DNA of 64,000 bases from Capitulum mitella (lineage: Eukaryota > Arthropoda > Thecostraca > Pollicipedomorpha > Pollicipedidae), in NCBI GenBank assembly GCA_030062745.1, contig CP099842.1, forward strand, positions 6,491,822 through 6,555,821. The letters are read 5' to 3'. Both the position numbers and the translations under genes were made by a program. A model generated the notes under the pieces. It had not been told where the DNA came from. It made no database searches and saw only the letters and a program-made list of their open reading frames with translations. Below are positions 36,400 to 48,510 of the stretch, one piece after another (the first letter of the stretch is position 1; each line of letters starts with the position of its first letter).

Positions 36400-36720
36400 A
36401 CTGCAGTTACCCCGCAGACGCAGTCCTCCCTCCCGTGGGCATCGCCTGCCGTCGCCCCGGCGGCCTGCGGGCACCTCTCGTCGGGCGCGATGGGACGCCG
36501 TGAGGCCGGCGGAAATCGACTTCCGCCGGCAAATGGGAGCTCTGGAGAGACGGCGCAGGCGGCCATTTCCGAACCGTGCTTCACACCCGCAGCAGGTGCG
36601 CCCGGCGGCTGCGACCGAGACGGCTACGTCCGGGAGTCGACCACTCGCAGGCGAAGGCTTCTTGGGCAGACCCTGGGCCCGAGCGCTCGCCTTTCAGGAA
36701 AACAAAAAGAAACGCGGCGC
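36400..36720. promoter_or_regulatory. Small CpG island
   Basis: CpG-dense between AT-rich flanks. A plus-strand frame from 36490 is balanced in composition but unrecognised. Confidence 0.3.
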
Positions 36721-37994
36721 TCCTGCATAGTTGGAAAACCGCCAGAATGTATCAGGAAAGCTCGCTTTTGACCAGCCTTTAAGGTCACAGGCTGCCCATA
36801 AGGATATCAGGATATCAGGAGGCAGCAATCAAATAACAATGGCGTTTCGGGAAAAAATGGTGCGTTTATGGCACAACAACGTGCATGTCAAGCCACAGTA
36901 CACGAGGACCTGCAAACTAACCGAGCGGTAGTGGTGAAACGAATGAAAAAATGTTTTTGCTGGGGCCGCATTGTCTGCTAAGCCTTTCGTGAACATCACT
37001 TCACCGCTGTTCATCAATGTCCATGTTGCCAACGTCCATCTCTCGATGCAGGCACTACATCTGGGACGATTTTTGTGGCAAGTTCTTCGAACAGCATTCT
37101 CCAGGAGGCATAGTCCGGTCGTTTGTGTGTTTTCTACCGATTGTGTGCTGATCATTTCAGCTCTGTCGTGACTTGTGTGCGAAGTTTTTTTCGTGCACCC
37201 GCCGCATCCGGTTTAGCGTAGCAAAAACCTTGAGCCAGAAGGCCCAGGAAAAGTGAATGACTAGCGACGGGTGCGTCTTTAAAAATTGCGTTTCGAATGT
37301 GGTAACGCAGGGACATAAACGGATGGTGTCACGGGACGTAGCACATTTAAGACTTGTCATTCCTTTCTTCTGGGTGTCTGATGAAACGTAGTCGAGACGA
37401 CTGCAAACGATTATGAGATAATGTGTTGCATGTTTATGGTTTCCCATGGAGCAGACTCGATAAAAAACAAAGATAGTAACTGAAGAGGAAAATACCTGTC
37501 GTGGCATAAATATGGCGCTAAGAACCTTCGTCGTGCTGAATGGAAAACTCGCGTATGGCGTAGTGATGGATCGGTGCAATACTCATGTGCAATCTCTTAC
37601 TTTCACGAGTGCTGAAGGCCACATGTTCACCCCCTATGGTCGGTGACCAGCCGGTGTAAGTCACGAGCACAGTGGCCGACAAGGCTGCTTCGAAATTAAC
37701 TGGGCCTAAAATACTCGGGCACCTACTATGTTTTAAGGATTTTAGAGATACCTTATACTAGGAAAGGTACCTACTACGTTTTAGAAATAGTATCACGCAT
37801 TCGACAGCATGGCTTTTCAATGCACCCGCACAGGCGCCAAGAGAATCTGAACAGGTCACTCACTCTGTCGCAGAAAGAGGAAAACTGGAAGTCGTTGGAA
37901 AGAGGCGAGCCTCTAGGCCTTGTCTACCGAAGGTTTGGAGGACTGGTGCGCTGCAGGAAAGCGAAACGGCCTCTGGCGTTCCTGCGTTCACAAT
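36721..37994. other. Gene-free stretch, possible decayed transposon
   Basis: Minus-strand frames between 36829 and 37579 (108 and 140 codons) have a mixed, Cys/His/Arg-containing composition, as in decayed transposases. I can see no motif that assigns them. Confidence 0.25.
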
Positions 37995-38340
37995 TCGCGT
38001 TCACGTTCCGTCAGTCAATGCGTAAGTCTGACCGTCAGTCCGTCCGCGGTTTCTGCTGTCAGTCCGACAGTCAGTTCGCCCGTCAGTCTGCAAGTCAGCT
38101 CATTTGGTCGGCAGCCGGCACCGCTTCGGTCCGCGAGTCCTGTCAGTCTACCCCAACAGACGGGTGCCCCATCAGTCCGCCAATCCGTCGGTGCTTCAGT
38201 CCCGCCAGTCGACCCCAACAGACAAACACCTCGTCAGTCGGCCGTCGGTCCGTCAGTCCCACCAGCCCGCTCCGCCGACAGAACACCTCGTCAGTCGGCC
38301 CGTCCATCAGGCCGGCCGGCCGGCGCCGGAGCTCCGTTAG
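37995..38340. repeat. Degenerate cgtcagtc-type tandem repeat
   Basis: Words gtcagtccg and gtcagtctg recur irregularly every 10-20 bp. A ~50-bp segment with ccccaacagac...ctcgtcagtcggcc recurs two to three times. It passes directly into a CpG island. Confidence 0.65.
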
Positions 38341-39250
38341 GCCGACCCGGCGGCCGGCCGGAGCGGTGGTGTAACCAGACCTTGAGCCGGCTCGGAGCGC
38401 GCCCGGCCGCGCGCGGGGCTCCGGCCGGGCCCAGCACCAGCAAGGTCAGCGTCTGGCAGGAGTAAGCCGCCGCTCTGGCGCCGCGGTCGGCCCCGCCGGA
38501 GCCGCCGGCAGCTGGCCGAGGGCTGCAGGCCGCGAGGCAAGTTGCAGGGGTGGGCTTCGTCATCTGCGGCCTGTGACAGGTGTGGCTGACTTGAGAGCTG
38601 TGCGGCAGTTTGGGGCTGAACATATGGAATCTGCCGAAGCCAGCGTGCAGAGCGAGATGCCATTGAAGACGCGTCTTGCCGTGCCGACTCGGCTTGACAT
38701 CTCCGTCCCAACAGAGAAATGCACTCTGAACGCCGCCATGCCTTCGCGTCTCGACCTCCGACCCGATCCTGGCCTTACCAGCGTCCGACGCCTGTTGAAC
38801 AACCCGCGCTCCCGAACGGCTCACGATTTACGGCAGCTTCGCAATTTTCCCTGTCTGCACGGCTCCGTAAGTCCCACTATGGCCGTCGCCGATAGGATCG
38901 CGGCGGCCAGATAAGGCCTGTCCTTCCTCGGAGCGGCGCGGTGAAAGCCGGCAGCGGCCGTCTCCGGCCGCAGCGGGCCCCATGGCCGGCCGCCGCGCCC
39001 GCCGCCCACCGCCGGCAGCCCGTTAAAGGCCGGCCGGGCGGCGGTGTCGGCTGCAGCGCCGGCCGGTCGAGCCGGTCCCGCCGCCGGACACCGCCCGGCC
39101 GTCTCGTGCCGGCCCGCACTGACGCCCGCGCCCGGCCAACGGTGCAGGACGGCCTGCGTGCTGTGGCAACCTGGTCACGCCCGAGAGTGGGGGTCGGCCA
39201 TCCGACCTCATTACGGGGCGCGAGAGGTGCACACGTCCCCTGGAATGGGC
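38341..39250. promoter_or_regulatory. CpG island in two blocks
   Basis: CpG-dense blocks at about 38341-38530 and 38930-39180 with a less GC-rich gap. No exon supported. Confidence 0.35.
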
Positions 39251-39806
39251 GGTGATGGTGCGGTCAGCCTTCGGTGGTGATGGTGGCGCGGCCTCTTGCA
39301 TCTGTAGTGAGGGAGAGCGTACGACGGCGCCTGGTTGGATGTTCGATGTCCCTGTTATCAGAGGATACATGTGCCTGCAAGTTGGTATTGACGGTACGAG
39401 TGGCTCTCCTTGTCTCGATGGCGCCGGAAAATACGGTCATCACTCTCAGCAGCAGAACAACGCGTTTGTGTATCAGGCGCGACGGCTTGGATGACGACAC
39501 ATCTCAGAAGTAGGGGGTGAACACGGTCGCCAACATGGTACACGGTCTGCAGAAAAGAAGTGTTGGCAAAGACGGCATGTCGTTGATCGATTATTGGGTC
39601 ATGTCGATTCGGTGGTGATTTTTGATATACGACTGTGCTGCCATACGGCGCCCACGCCGCCTTCCGTCAGTATCGATTGTGCGCAGTCTACCGCCGCATC
39701 GTTCAAAAAGGCGTGGGCCGCCCGTCTCAGCGGCAGCTCTATAAACATTGCTTTCTGTCTCAGAAATGATGCCATGGCTGTCGCCTCAGCGATGATGATA
39801 GTCTAG
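39251..39806. other. Ambiguous possibly coding patch
   Basis: Several frames look moderately protein-like: plus strand 39252-39494, 39274-39513 and 39594-39806 (the last ending SSINIAFCLRNDAMAVASAM), and minus strand 39264-39500. They exclude one another and none has a recognisable motif. It could be an eroded gene or transposon; I cannot choose a frame. Confidence 0.2.
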
Positions 39807-39872
39807 GCCTCCGCCTCTAGCAGGGAAGACTCCCTCCCGCAGAGACCAGCTAAAGCTCCCTCTCCCTCTCGC

Positions 39873-39900
39873 ATTCAGGGCCTCTCTCGGGGCCCTGAAT
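39873..39900. other. Perfect 10-bp hairpin
   Basis: attcagggcc (39873-39882) and ggccctgaat (39891-39900) are perfect reverse complements around an 8-nt loop. It does not match the histone 3' stem-loop. Confidence 0.7.
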
Positions 39901-40139
39901 CGGGCCGGGCAGTAGTCACTATATCAGTCATCTGTCTGGGCAGTGGACAAACCCAGAACCCTCGATACAAAGGCGCGTCCAAGGACGGGGGAGGGGAGGG
40001 GGAGGGCACGGTCTCCTTGGAGGAGAAAAAAATCAGAAGAGGAGCCGTTCTCCCATCATTGTTTCATTATCACTCCAATCATCAATGTCAATGGTTTCGT
40101 GGTTTCATATCTCCTTTGCTCTTCTGGCCCCCTCCTCCT

Positions 40140-40640
40140 CAGACAAGCCCGAACTCCGGACGCGACCCTGCCCCGGCAGCGGAGCTCCCGAACTGAGCCG
40201 AAATCAGTACATCAGTCCTCTCTCTCGGCGGTGCCCGTGCCCCGTACACGCCGGTGGTGGTAACCGACCGACCCGGGCCGGCCGACCGGCCGACCGACTG
40301 GCGACGCTGCACCGTTGCGGCGGCCCGGCCCAGCTGCACCGTTATCGGCGGCCGTGTACTGCCGGCCGCCGGCCGGCCCGCCGAGCCTGCGGCTCCCAGG
40401 GCGACGCCCGACCGGCAGTCTCTGGCCCGAGCCTGCCTCCGGGCCTCTGGTCCAGAGCGGCCGGCAGCCTCTGGTCCGGGCCTGCCTCCGGGCCTCTGGT
40501 CCAGAGCATCCGCAGACTCTGGTCCGGGCCTTCCTCCGGGCCTTTGGTCCACAGCGAGCGTCGCCTCTGGTCCGGGCCTTCCTCCGGGCCTCTGGTCCAC
40601 AGCGAGCGCAGCCTTTGGTCCGGCGCCGCCTCTGACACAG
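40140..40640. promoter_or_regulatory. CpG island containing a minisatellite
   Basis: A CpG-dense left part (ggccggccgaccggccg) merges at about 40415 into a 48-bp tandem repeat. Confidence 0.35.
40415..40630. repeat. 48-bp minisatellite, about 4.5 units
   Basis: The unit is built from ctctggtccgggcctgcctc followed by cgggcctctggtccagagc. The last two units carry cttcctcc and cacagcgagcg variants. Being a multiple of three, it is open in most frames as a 16-residue repeat (e.g. minus-strand SLWTRGPEEGPDQR), with no other coding evidence. Confidence 0.9.
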
Positions 40641-41319
40641 AGTGACCGCAGAAGCTCTCTGTCCATGCGTCTCGCTCGAGAGCAGTCACATTTTTTATTT
40701 TTCTGAGAGAGAAGCCGAAGAGCACCGGATTTCTTTCTGTCTAGTATCTCTGTACCTCGGTTCCAAGCTACCACAGAGGCATTCTGTCTCTAGCAGATCT
40801 CAGTTTCCAGTACCACTCAGTTCCTGGCAACCACGGAGATCCTCTTTCTCTGAGTCTTGTCCTCCATCCCTCATGTAAGTTACCATTTAATCCCCATTTT
40901 CCAGCTGAAGGTCGTTGCAGGCCTATTTCATCATGCTCCGCCTTCTCTGCGCAGGCACATAGCCAGGATTCTCCTCGGGGATGTCAAATTTTGTCATATG
41001 CCACTGGCGTATGACAAAAGTTATACGAAAAGGCAGCAACTTTGTGCAACTGATCTCATGCTTAACGCGCAGGAAAACATATGTTTGCCTTTGTAACGTG
41101 TGTATGATCACTTTCCCGTACTCCTATAAAATCGCTAAATTTCTAGTGGAGACCGCTTGGCTCGGGAGGGAGAGGCACAGCCCATGCCCCCTCCTAGTTA
41201 CATTCCTGTCTCTGCGTCGGATGCTGTCACCAGCTACGGGAGCAGAGCCTTCACGGAGATTCCCTCAGCCCCCGGACCCACTCGGCACATGCTGACGTTC
41301 CCTGAACGCCTGAGCTCAG
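40641..41319. other. Gene-free stretch
   Basis: No supported feature. Confidence 0.3.
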
Positions 41320-41730
41320 CCCAGCACGAGTGGGCGGCCTCCGGATCCGCGGTGACGCTATCTGTCGCTGTGCCGGCGACGGCGGCCGGCCCGTCCGTCG
41401 CCAGCGCCGCTGTATTGCGACACCGCGGGCCGCCGCCGGCCGCGCCGGCCCCGTCGGCCCCGCTCGCGTGCGTGCCGGGACCGGACCATTACCGTGGCGT
41501 CGCGTCTTTGCCCACCGCACGCACTCGCGGCCAATGAGCGGCGAGCACGCCAGCGGCGGGCAATGAGGCCGCGGCGTACTTGCCGGCGCATTAGCGGGAT
41601 CGAAGGCCTTTCAGCCGGCGGACGGGCCGCTCGTCGGGCGGCTTCGGCCGGCCGCCTGCGCCGCGTCCGTCAGCCCGGCCTGGAAGCCACTGACGGAGCT
41701 GCGTACTCCGGCATCGGATCATGTCCGTAA
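41320..41730. promoter_or_regulatory. CpG island
   Basis: CpG-dense, with ccggccgcgccggcc-type words. No exon supported. Confidence 0.35.
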
Positions 41731-43279
41731 CTGGGAGCGGAGCGGCCCTGATGTGGCCTGAACAGGAAGCAAACGACATTTTGCGGCATGCTGAAGGCAG
41801 AAGAAGAGCGTCCGACTCGATACTCTGCAGCAGCATGGCATGGCAGCCTTGACTTGACATGGGTGGAATGCACCGACGCGTCATTGTGGTGTGTCATGCA
41901 TTTTGTGACCCGCCATATTGGTTGCCACGGAGTTGATATGGACTGAACACCAAGCAGGCCATTGGACAGGTAGAACGGTAGGCTTGGGTTTACCATCGTC
42001 GGATAACATGAATCCTGTGATGCTGCGCGGGACGAAATGTCTGATGGACTACCACCTTTACAGAATTTCTAGACGCCTGGTTGGCTGAAGTATTTTTTCT
42101 ATCCGCGCACAATTCCGTGCATGTAAGGACATCGCGACTAGATTTCATCAAGATATCTTGAGGTAGACAACGACACCGTCATTCTGAGTGACGATAAACC
42201 AGGAGATAAGCTCAGTCGACACCAGCTCTAGGGGCGGGAGCGCGATATGACTCGGTTGCGACAGGACGTGACTCATTCTTGTGAAATCCAAAGACCAGTT
42301 CAGACCGCGCCGGCAGTGGCGTAGTGGCTGCACCAGTGGCACTGGTTACCGGCGGTTCGCCATTGGCCCAGCGATTTCCACAGTCGAGTGGAGCGGCCGG
42401 CGCTCCCGTTCGTCAGCGAAGGACCGCAACGGTAGAGTGCTGGTGATGACGGGGAAGACTCAACCTACTCAGCCCCTCCTCCCTCCCCCCGCCCCCCACA
42501 CCGGCCGGTCGTGACGGCTCGGCGCCAGGGAGAGCCGTGTCACAGGCAGCTGGCGGCCTCAGAGAGAGGGCGCCTCCCGCTCCCCGGCCACACCGTCCGA
42601 AAACTCGCGGAAACTAGAAAGCTGAAAATTGACCGTTAATGTCGCCTGTTCATGAGCCAAACCTGAAAACGAGCATAAATTGAGCTTTTCTCTAAAAAGA
42701 GGAGAAAAGTTGCGCCCACGACGCGGTATGAAGCATGTCAAAACCTGTGGCGAGCATAGCATTCGTTAAATATCACTCCTGTTAGCTTGTTAAGCAATGC
42801 ACGAGAGCCTCTGACCCGCAGAATTCTATCGTCATCAAAAGGGTATTGCGAGCTCATCTATCACACAGGATAAGCGGATGGGCAGTGGGGTAATCGTGCT
42901 GGCCTAGCCATCAAACGTGCTCTAATAATCTGCAACAAATGAAGCAAGCACCATGAGCTAATCAGGCGCAGTTGCTCAACCGCTTTGTGACTTCATGGGC
43001 CACGTGGTCACAGACTGTGCCAAGCGCCGGTTCGGGACAACATCCCAGCCTGGCTTTTATAGACCGGTATCAGTGGCGGACCAGGCCGAGCACATTCAGG
43101 TCAGGCAAACTGTTTTGTTGAGACGGGAAAGTGGTGGTGGTGGCACTTGAAGACTTCACGAAAGTCATCAAATGCTCCGAAAATTCGATATTTTGTTTTT
43201 AGGAGCGATTTTTTACTTTTCTAGTACAATGATATGCAAATACTGGGCGACTTGAAAAGTACAAGCTTTTCCCGGAATG
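41731..43279. other. Gene-free stretch
   Basis: AT-richer, apart from a GC patch near 42310-42600. A weak Pol III A-box-like tggcgtagtgg at 42317 with ggttcgcc at 42354 does not fold into a tRNA. Confidence 0.3.
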
Positions 43280-43700
43280 CGAGTTCAACGGCCCCGTGTC
43301 CGGGATTTCGGGGGCGGATCCCTGTTGCCTCCGCTCCCCGGACCCGTGCCCGGCCGGCGCCGGACCGGCGCGCCGCGTCAGCGCCGCTCTGGACCGAATA
43401 CAGTGCCGCCCTACAAACCCGGGCGGTCGTCAGCGCCGCCGCCGGCTCGACTCGCGGCCTGCTGGTGCTGGCGGCCGCCGAGCCGCGAGGCAGCGGCAGC
43501 TGCCGTGGGACGGCTGCCCCGTCGAAGGGGGACCGGGCGGCGCGCTGTCACGGTCCGGCGTTTGCGGACGGTGCTGCGTGTCGCGCCGGCCTGGCCGCCG
43601 CGGTGAACGGTCGCGTGCTGGCCGCCGGCACATGGACCACACGTCCGCTCGCCGGCGAGCCGGACCGGGCGGCACAAAGCCGTTTCCTGGCGGGCGGTAC
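43280..43700. promoter_or_regulatory. CpG island
   Basis: CpG-dense. Three overlapping frames of 100-195 codons on both strands reflect base composition. Confidence 0.35.
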
Positions 43701-43729
43701 CAAGTGGTACACGGTCATGCGTCAGAGAG

Positions 43730-44045
43730 CGGTATGGGCGGTGGCTGTTCAAGGGTCGTTGAGCGGTGCTGGACCTGAACAGGCACAGGCAGTGGTACTG
43801 AGCGAGGCAGAGCGGTTCTGAGCGTCACCGAACGGTACTGACTGGTGTCCAGCGGCACTCAATAACGTGTACGGTACTGAATAGCGTTGACTGATATTGT
43901 GCGGTACCCTGAACTGCGGCAATGGGTGGTAAAGAGCAACTCTGGTCGGTACTGAGCGACACTAGACGATATTCTCGGTGGCACGAGGACGGTATTGAGT
44001 GATACTCGACGGTACCGAGCGGCACTGAACGATACTGAACGGTGT
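43730..44045. repeat. Degenerate gagcggtactga repeat
   Basis: Variants of gagcggtactgaacg recur about every 10-25 bp across roughly 300 bp, heavily diverged, between two CpG islands. Confidence 0.6.
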
Positions 44046-44830
44046 TCGGCGGCGTGCGGCGGGCGGGGCGAGTGACCCGGTGCCGGCGTCACGGTTCGGG
44101 CGGCCGTCCGGCGGTCGGCGGCCGCGCCGTCTGTGCGGCCCCGTGTTGTAATCAGGTCACACGCACGGAGCGAGGCCGCGTCTACGGCCGCCCGCCGCCG
44201 CCGCCGCCGCCGCCGCCCGGATGAAAGCCGCGGCCCGCTCCCAGCGCCCGCAGCCGGCCGCCGCCGCCCGCAGCCGCGACAAAGACGCGGCGCGGCCCGC
44301 TCCCATCAGCGGGAGACGGCTTCCACCGCCCGAAGCCGGCTCCCAGCGCCCAGAGCCGGCTCCCACTGTCATCAACCGGCTCCTGTCAAAGCCGCGGCGC
44401 CGTCCCTCGGACGTCCGATTGTTCGGGCCGGCTCCTGACAGAGCCGCGGCGTCGTCGTCTCGACGCCCGGAGCCAGCTCCCGCCGGCGGGAGCCGCCCGC
44501 AGCCGGCTCCCACCGCACGGAGCAGGCTCCCACCAGCGAGAGCCGGCTGCCGGCAGAGCGCGAACAGAGGGGCGCGTCTGCAGCGCCGGACCGCGGGCGC
44601 CCAGCGGCCGGTCCGTCGGCCGCCGGCGCGCCGCCGCTGGCCGGCTGCAGCGGCGGCCCGGATTTACGACGACGGCCGGCGGCGGCGGCGTCCGGTCGGC
44701 CCGGTCCGGCCCGCGGCCATCACTCGGCCGCCCGGCCGGCCGGGGGACGCCTGCTGGGACGCGCCGGGCGCGCCGCCCGTCCCGCTCCGCGCTGCACGGA
44801 CGCCCCGTCTGCAGGCGTTAACGGCGTGAC
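44046..44830. promoter_or_regulatory. CpG island with ccggctccca repeats
   Basis: Very CpG-dense, with (ccg)n at about 44193-44217. From 44220 to 44590 the word agccggctcccaccg recurs roughly every 20 bp with divergence. A 202-codon plus-strand frame follows the repeat and is not credible as a protein. Confidence 0.4.
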
Positions 44831-44899
44831 GGGCGGGTTTATGTTCATTGGTCGCAATGGACGAGTTTGATGTCCGCTGGGGTGGAACGCTCGGTTAAG

Positions 44900-45090
44900 T
44901 GCGGGCGATAGAGAGATATGGGGAGGGAGAGAGCGGAGGCACGACAGGTGGAGATAAAAGAGATGGAGAGGGAGAGAGAAAGGGAGGGATGGAGAGAGGG
45001 CCGGGAGGAAGGGACAAAGAGACGTAGCGAAGAGAATAAAGAATTAAAGGGAAACGGGACCAGAATGGAGAATGAAGAAGGAAATGAGGA
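44900..45090. repeat. Polypurine (GA-rich) tract
   Basis: About 190 bp of mostly A/G on the plus strand (gagagggagagagaaaggga). It resembles the reverse complement of the polypyrimidine tract at 31540-31775, but lacks regular units. Confidence 0.75.
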
Positions 45091-46019
45091 AGACGCGCCA
45101 CCATGAAAGCCGATGAATGATATGGGCATGATCGAGTTCTGGAAAGGAGTTTCCTCCAAATCCAAGCATGCTCAAGTTTATTGGCTCTGGAATCTTCCGC
45201 GCGAATGGGCATCAACGTGCATGACTGCCATGAAGTCATATGTCCGGTACACGGCTTCAGGATGCGGCCATCCAGCATTGTTTCAAATCGAGGCCAAAAA
45301 GTCTTTCCGACTAGTTCTGCACCCTCCCGCGGCCGCCACGCACGAACGATACATTCAGATCGCTATCGGCGACACCGCCTGATCGAAAAACAACGCGTCC
45401 GCTGGGCGCCGAGGTCGTTCTCTGCTGGCTGCACTCCGCCATTTTTGCCTTTTTTGGCGGGAGCGCGACTGACACCATGGCACCTGCGCTTCGCCGAATG
45501 TCAGTGACCGCGGCGCGAGCGACCGGTGCGGCCGGTCAGTGGTGCTGCGCTGCTGGCTGTGTCGCAGCCGCCGCCCGAGGCTCGGGTTAGGCGCCGGTCA
45601 CCCAGCCGGCGCCGACTGCCTGCACGCGGCGGGGCCACGGGCTGCCGCGTGAACCTGTGGTGGAAACCCTGACCCGCTTGTTTCTGACCGACGAGAAGTT
45701 CTTGAGTCTGCATGTGTGTGACTGCGTAGAGACCAAGTACTTGCAGGCATTCATGGATTGTCTTATGGCAAGGTGGATCATAGCAACGGTCCGCATATTG
45801 AGGATAAGCCCAGAGCACAGAATCATTTGTTTCGCTGTGTGCAACAAACCAACGTGCACAAACCGACCAGGCTACCTTCCTTTATGCCATACCCCCTGTC
45901 CTGTTCGTCCTCGCGGCGTCCTGTCGTGTACAAGCGCATGCTACAGCCAAAAGCACCAAGCACACCACACACGTCAAAAGAGGTCACGCCAGGCGATGGG
46001 AGTGGTGCCAGCCCGCTGA
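45091..46019. other. Gene-free stretch
   Basis: Frames of 90-120 codons exist on both strands and exclude one another; no family recognised. A small CpG-rich patch lies at 45520-45640. Confidence 0.3.
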
Positions 46020-46330
46020 CCCCGTGACGGGAGCCCGCTCGAAGGCCGACGGCCATCCCTATGTGTGTCAGCCTCGCTTTGATCAGCTGCGCGCCTCCCC
46101 GGGCCCGCTGCGGCCTCTGACACCCATCACGGCGGCCTGCCGCAGCCGCCTGACTCAGCCGGGCTGCATGGACGTCCTCGGGCAGCTGACGTCGGCCGGC
46201 CGTCCGTCTGCACGAGGCTGGCCCTCTGCAGGCGGCTGGCGCTTGCTGGACCGGCCCCGGCCCCGGCGGCCGTCAGGCCTGGTCGACGTCTGATGATGGG
46301 CTGGAACGGCGGCGGGCCAGGTCACACGTG
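46020..46330. promoter_or_regulatory. Small CpG island
   Basis: CpG-dense. It precedes a degenerate repeat array. No exon supported. Confidence 0.3.
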
Positions 46331-46399
46331 ACGGTCAGTGGCAGGTGTCAGGCTGGACGGGGCAGCGGCGGCCGACACAGCCGGTTGGCCGCCAAGGGG

Positions 46400-46860
46400 C
46401 ACCATGTGATAGAGCTCAGACGCCACAATACACTCTGGCACAACTCAGAAACCATAGCACTCTATGGCGGAACACAGAGCTTCGTGACAGACTGCAGAAA
46501 GCGTAGCGCGCTGCGGTGTGTGTAAAAAAATAAATGAATAAAATATTGCTTCAAAAATCAGAAAACAAAGCACCTTTCATGACAACTCAAAGACAACAAT
46601 ACAGATTGGCAGACTCCACAAACCTATCGCAGAGCACAAAGAACACGATAACCTGTGACAGAGAACAGGAACTGTAGTTCTCTGCGGTACGACTCGGAAC
46701 CACGACACCCCATTACAGAGCTGACCCACCCAGCTGACTCAGTATGTTTGACCTTACCCTGTGACAAACCTTCGAGAATACAACACCCACTGGCAGAGCT
46801 CAGAAAACACGGTACCCGCTGACGAGGGCATCCATCCATCAAAAGCCAGAGAACACGGTG
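46400..46860. repeat. Degenerate ~31-bp array
   Basis: Words such as gagctcagaaaccacgacac and ctctggca/cactggca recur at about 30-38 bp spacing, interrupted by an AT-rich stretch at 46520-46570. Strongly diverged, so probably an old minisatellite. Confidence 0.5.
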
Positions 46861-46999
46861 CCCCCGGACACCGGACAGACAGCGGACGGACAGCGCCTCT
46901 GGTCCCTGGTTAAAGGTCACTCGTAGCGCTCTGCTAACGCAGCGCTCCGGCGACAGGACGAGCTGACCAGGTACAAAGCGCCGCCCGAGCAGCACCCGT

Positions 47000-47460
47000 G
47001 ACGGCCGGGCCTGTCTGTGACGCTAGCCGTGAGCGCGCGTCACGGTCAGCGCGCCAGTCTAACCGGCCTCAGGTGTCGCGCTGGCTGGGCTGTTTTTGTG
47101 TCGGCTCCTCGTCTGTTAATCATGCTGCGTGAGCGCTCCTGTCGCTGGCCATGTCCGCGTAACACGCCGACCAGGTTCGTGTGACGCCGGCCAGGGTTGT
47201 GTGATTCGGCGGCTGAGCCCACGCGCCTCTCTGAAACCACCGTCCGCTCCCCCCCCCCCCCCACTGACAGATTTCTCCATCACGGAGGCGTCTCGTGCAG
47301 GGAGGCGCCGACGGGCTCGGCCCTGCGCGATGCATGGCGCCGGCCGTTCGGTGAGCCAGTCGGCTCCGCCGCCGTACGAAGATGTCCCTGACCTGGAAAT
47401 CACGGACGTCGCTGCATTCGCGAGGGGGTCATTATGTCTGGCGTGACGCCGGCGGTGTTT
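47000..47460. promoter_or_regulatory. Weak CpG island with C14 run
   Basis: Moderately CpG-rich, with a C14 run near 47251. Overlapping frames on both strands are not protein-like. Confidence 0.3.
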
Positions 47461-48097
47461 ATCTGTGCCATCTGCACGGGCCTGTGTGCATGTACCGGGG
47501 AACGTAGGGCCCCCTGCCCGTCTCGTCATGGTGGGGTGGGTGGCCGCCGTCCGTGGCCAGCGACGTCGTAAGTACGTGAGCTGGTTTGTTCTGCGCCGCT
47601 CCCATGCTCGTGGAAAATTCCCATCGAGCCCCTTCACTGCAGTGTTAATGACTGTTTATGTCCAGAACGGCAGACGTGTTCTTGATCAGGTCCCAGCCTC
47701 TTGCGGAATACATATTTTTTTGCGTTCCGGTATGACAATGCAGTCGAAACGTGACACGTGAAACGACATCAGAGCAAGCCATGCAGTCCCCAAAAAGCTT
47801 GTCTTACTGGTACTAAAACTGACAAGGACGAGAGATGGAAAATTCTTGCCGTCAGCACCGCTGATCATCGGCTGAAGCCGCGATGATGCGCTGGTATTCC
47901 GGCTCAGTTCAGAGATCGCGCACCATTGAAGGACAAAGACAGTGTCGAAAGGACTCGAACTTCCACATCGCTTTTCTGTTTTACTGCCTTTGTCTGAAGC
48001 TTGCTGGGGTTCAAACACTTGTTTTCATTGCTACTCAGTGATAAAGAGTACTCTGTCATAAATAAAAAACGGCATTTATGTCTTGTCCAGTTGTCCT
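47461..48097. other. Gene-free stretch
   Basis: No supported feature. Confidence 0.3.
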
Positions 48098-48510
48098 GTT
48101 GCCCGCATTTTTCTCGACAACGGCTTCATGAAGTGCCGTGGAATTTTGCATACACCTCCATTCATATCCCGGCCGGGTTTTGAAACGTGCTGGTACCAAT
48201 TCTTCGCGACGTGCTCGCCGAGTGACCTGATCTTTGCACCTGTGCCATTTTTTACTCCGTTTGGTCCAGTGGTAAACGTTTCGGCGGGACCGATTGCCCG
48301 GTTGTCCACGCTTTTCTCAACAATGGCTCGATGTGGTCACATGAAGTTTTGCATGCACATTCGTTCGTATATCGATCGGGTTTTGAAGCATTTTTTGTGG
48401 CGATCAGTCGCACCGTCGCTTCAGAGCGAGGTCATACCTGCACCCATATCGCCGTCTTTCTCGTCTTTGTGGCTTCGACCGATCAGCATGACTGGAAAAT
48501 CCCCGAAAGA
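48098..48510 (+). repeat. ~203-bp tandem duplication, two diverged copies
   Basis: Copy 1 (about 48098-48300) and copy 2 (about 48301-48510) align over gttgcccgcatttttctcga with gttgtccacgcttttctcaa, then atgaagt..ttttgcat, then cgggttttgaa. Identity is perhaps 65% by eye. A 154-codon plus-strand frame (48083-48547) stays open through both copies. A tRNA-Glu-like A box (ggtccagtggtaaacg, 48264-48279) occurs in copy 1 but no tRNA folds. Confidence 0.6.

Noticed and set aside
36829-37579. Possible transposase on the minus strand
   Set aside because: No catalytic DDE/DDD pattern or helix-turn-helix could be recognised; frames are broken.
40410-40640. 16-residue repeat protein on either strand
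   Set aside because: A 48-bp minisatellite is automatically open in frame; there is no flanking coding signal or splice support.
42310-42374. tRNA-like A box and B box
   Set aside because: The B box is poor (ggttcgccatt) and the acceptor arms do not pair.
48255-48310. tRNA-Glu-like start ggtccagtgg
   Set aside because: No acceptor, anticodon or T-stem folds, and the segment belongs to the 203-bp tandem duplication.
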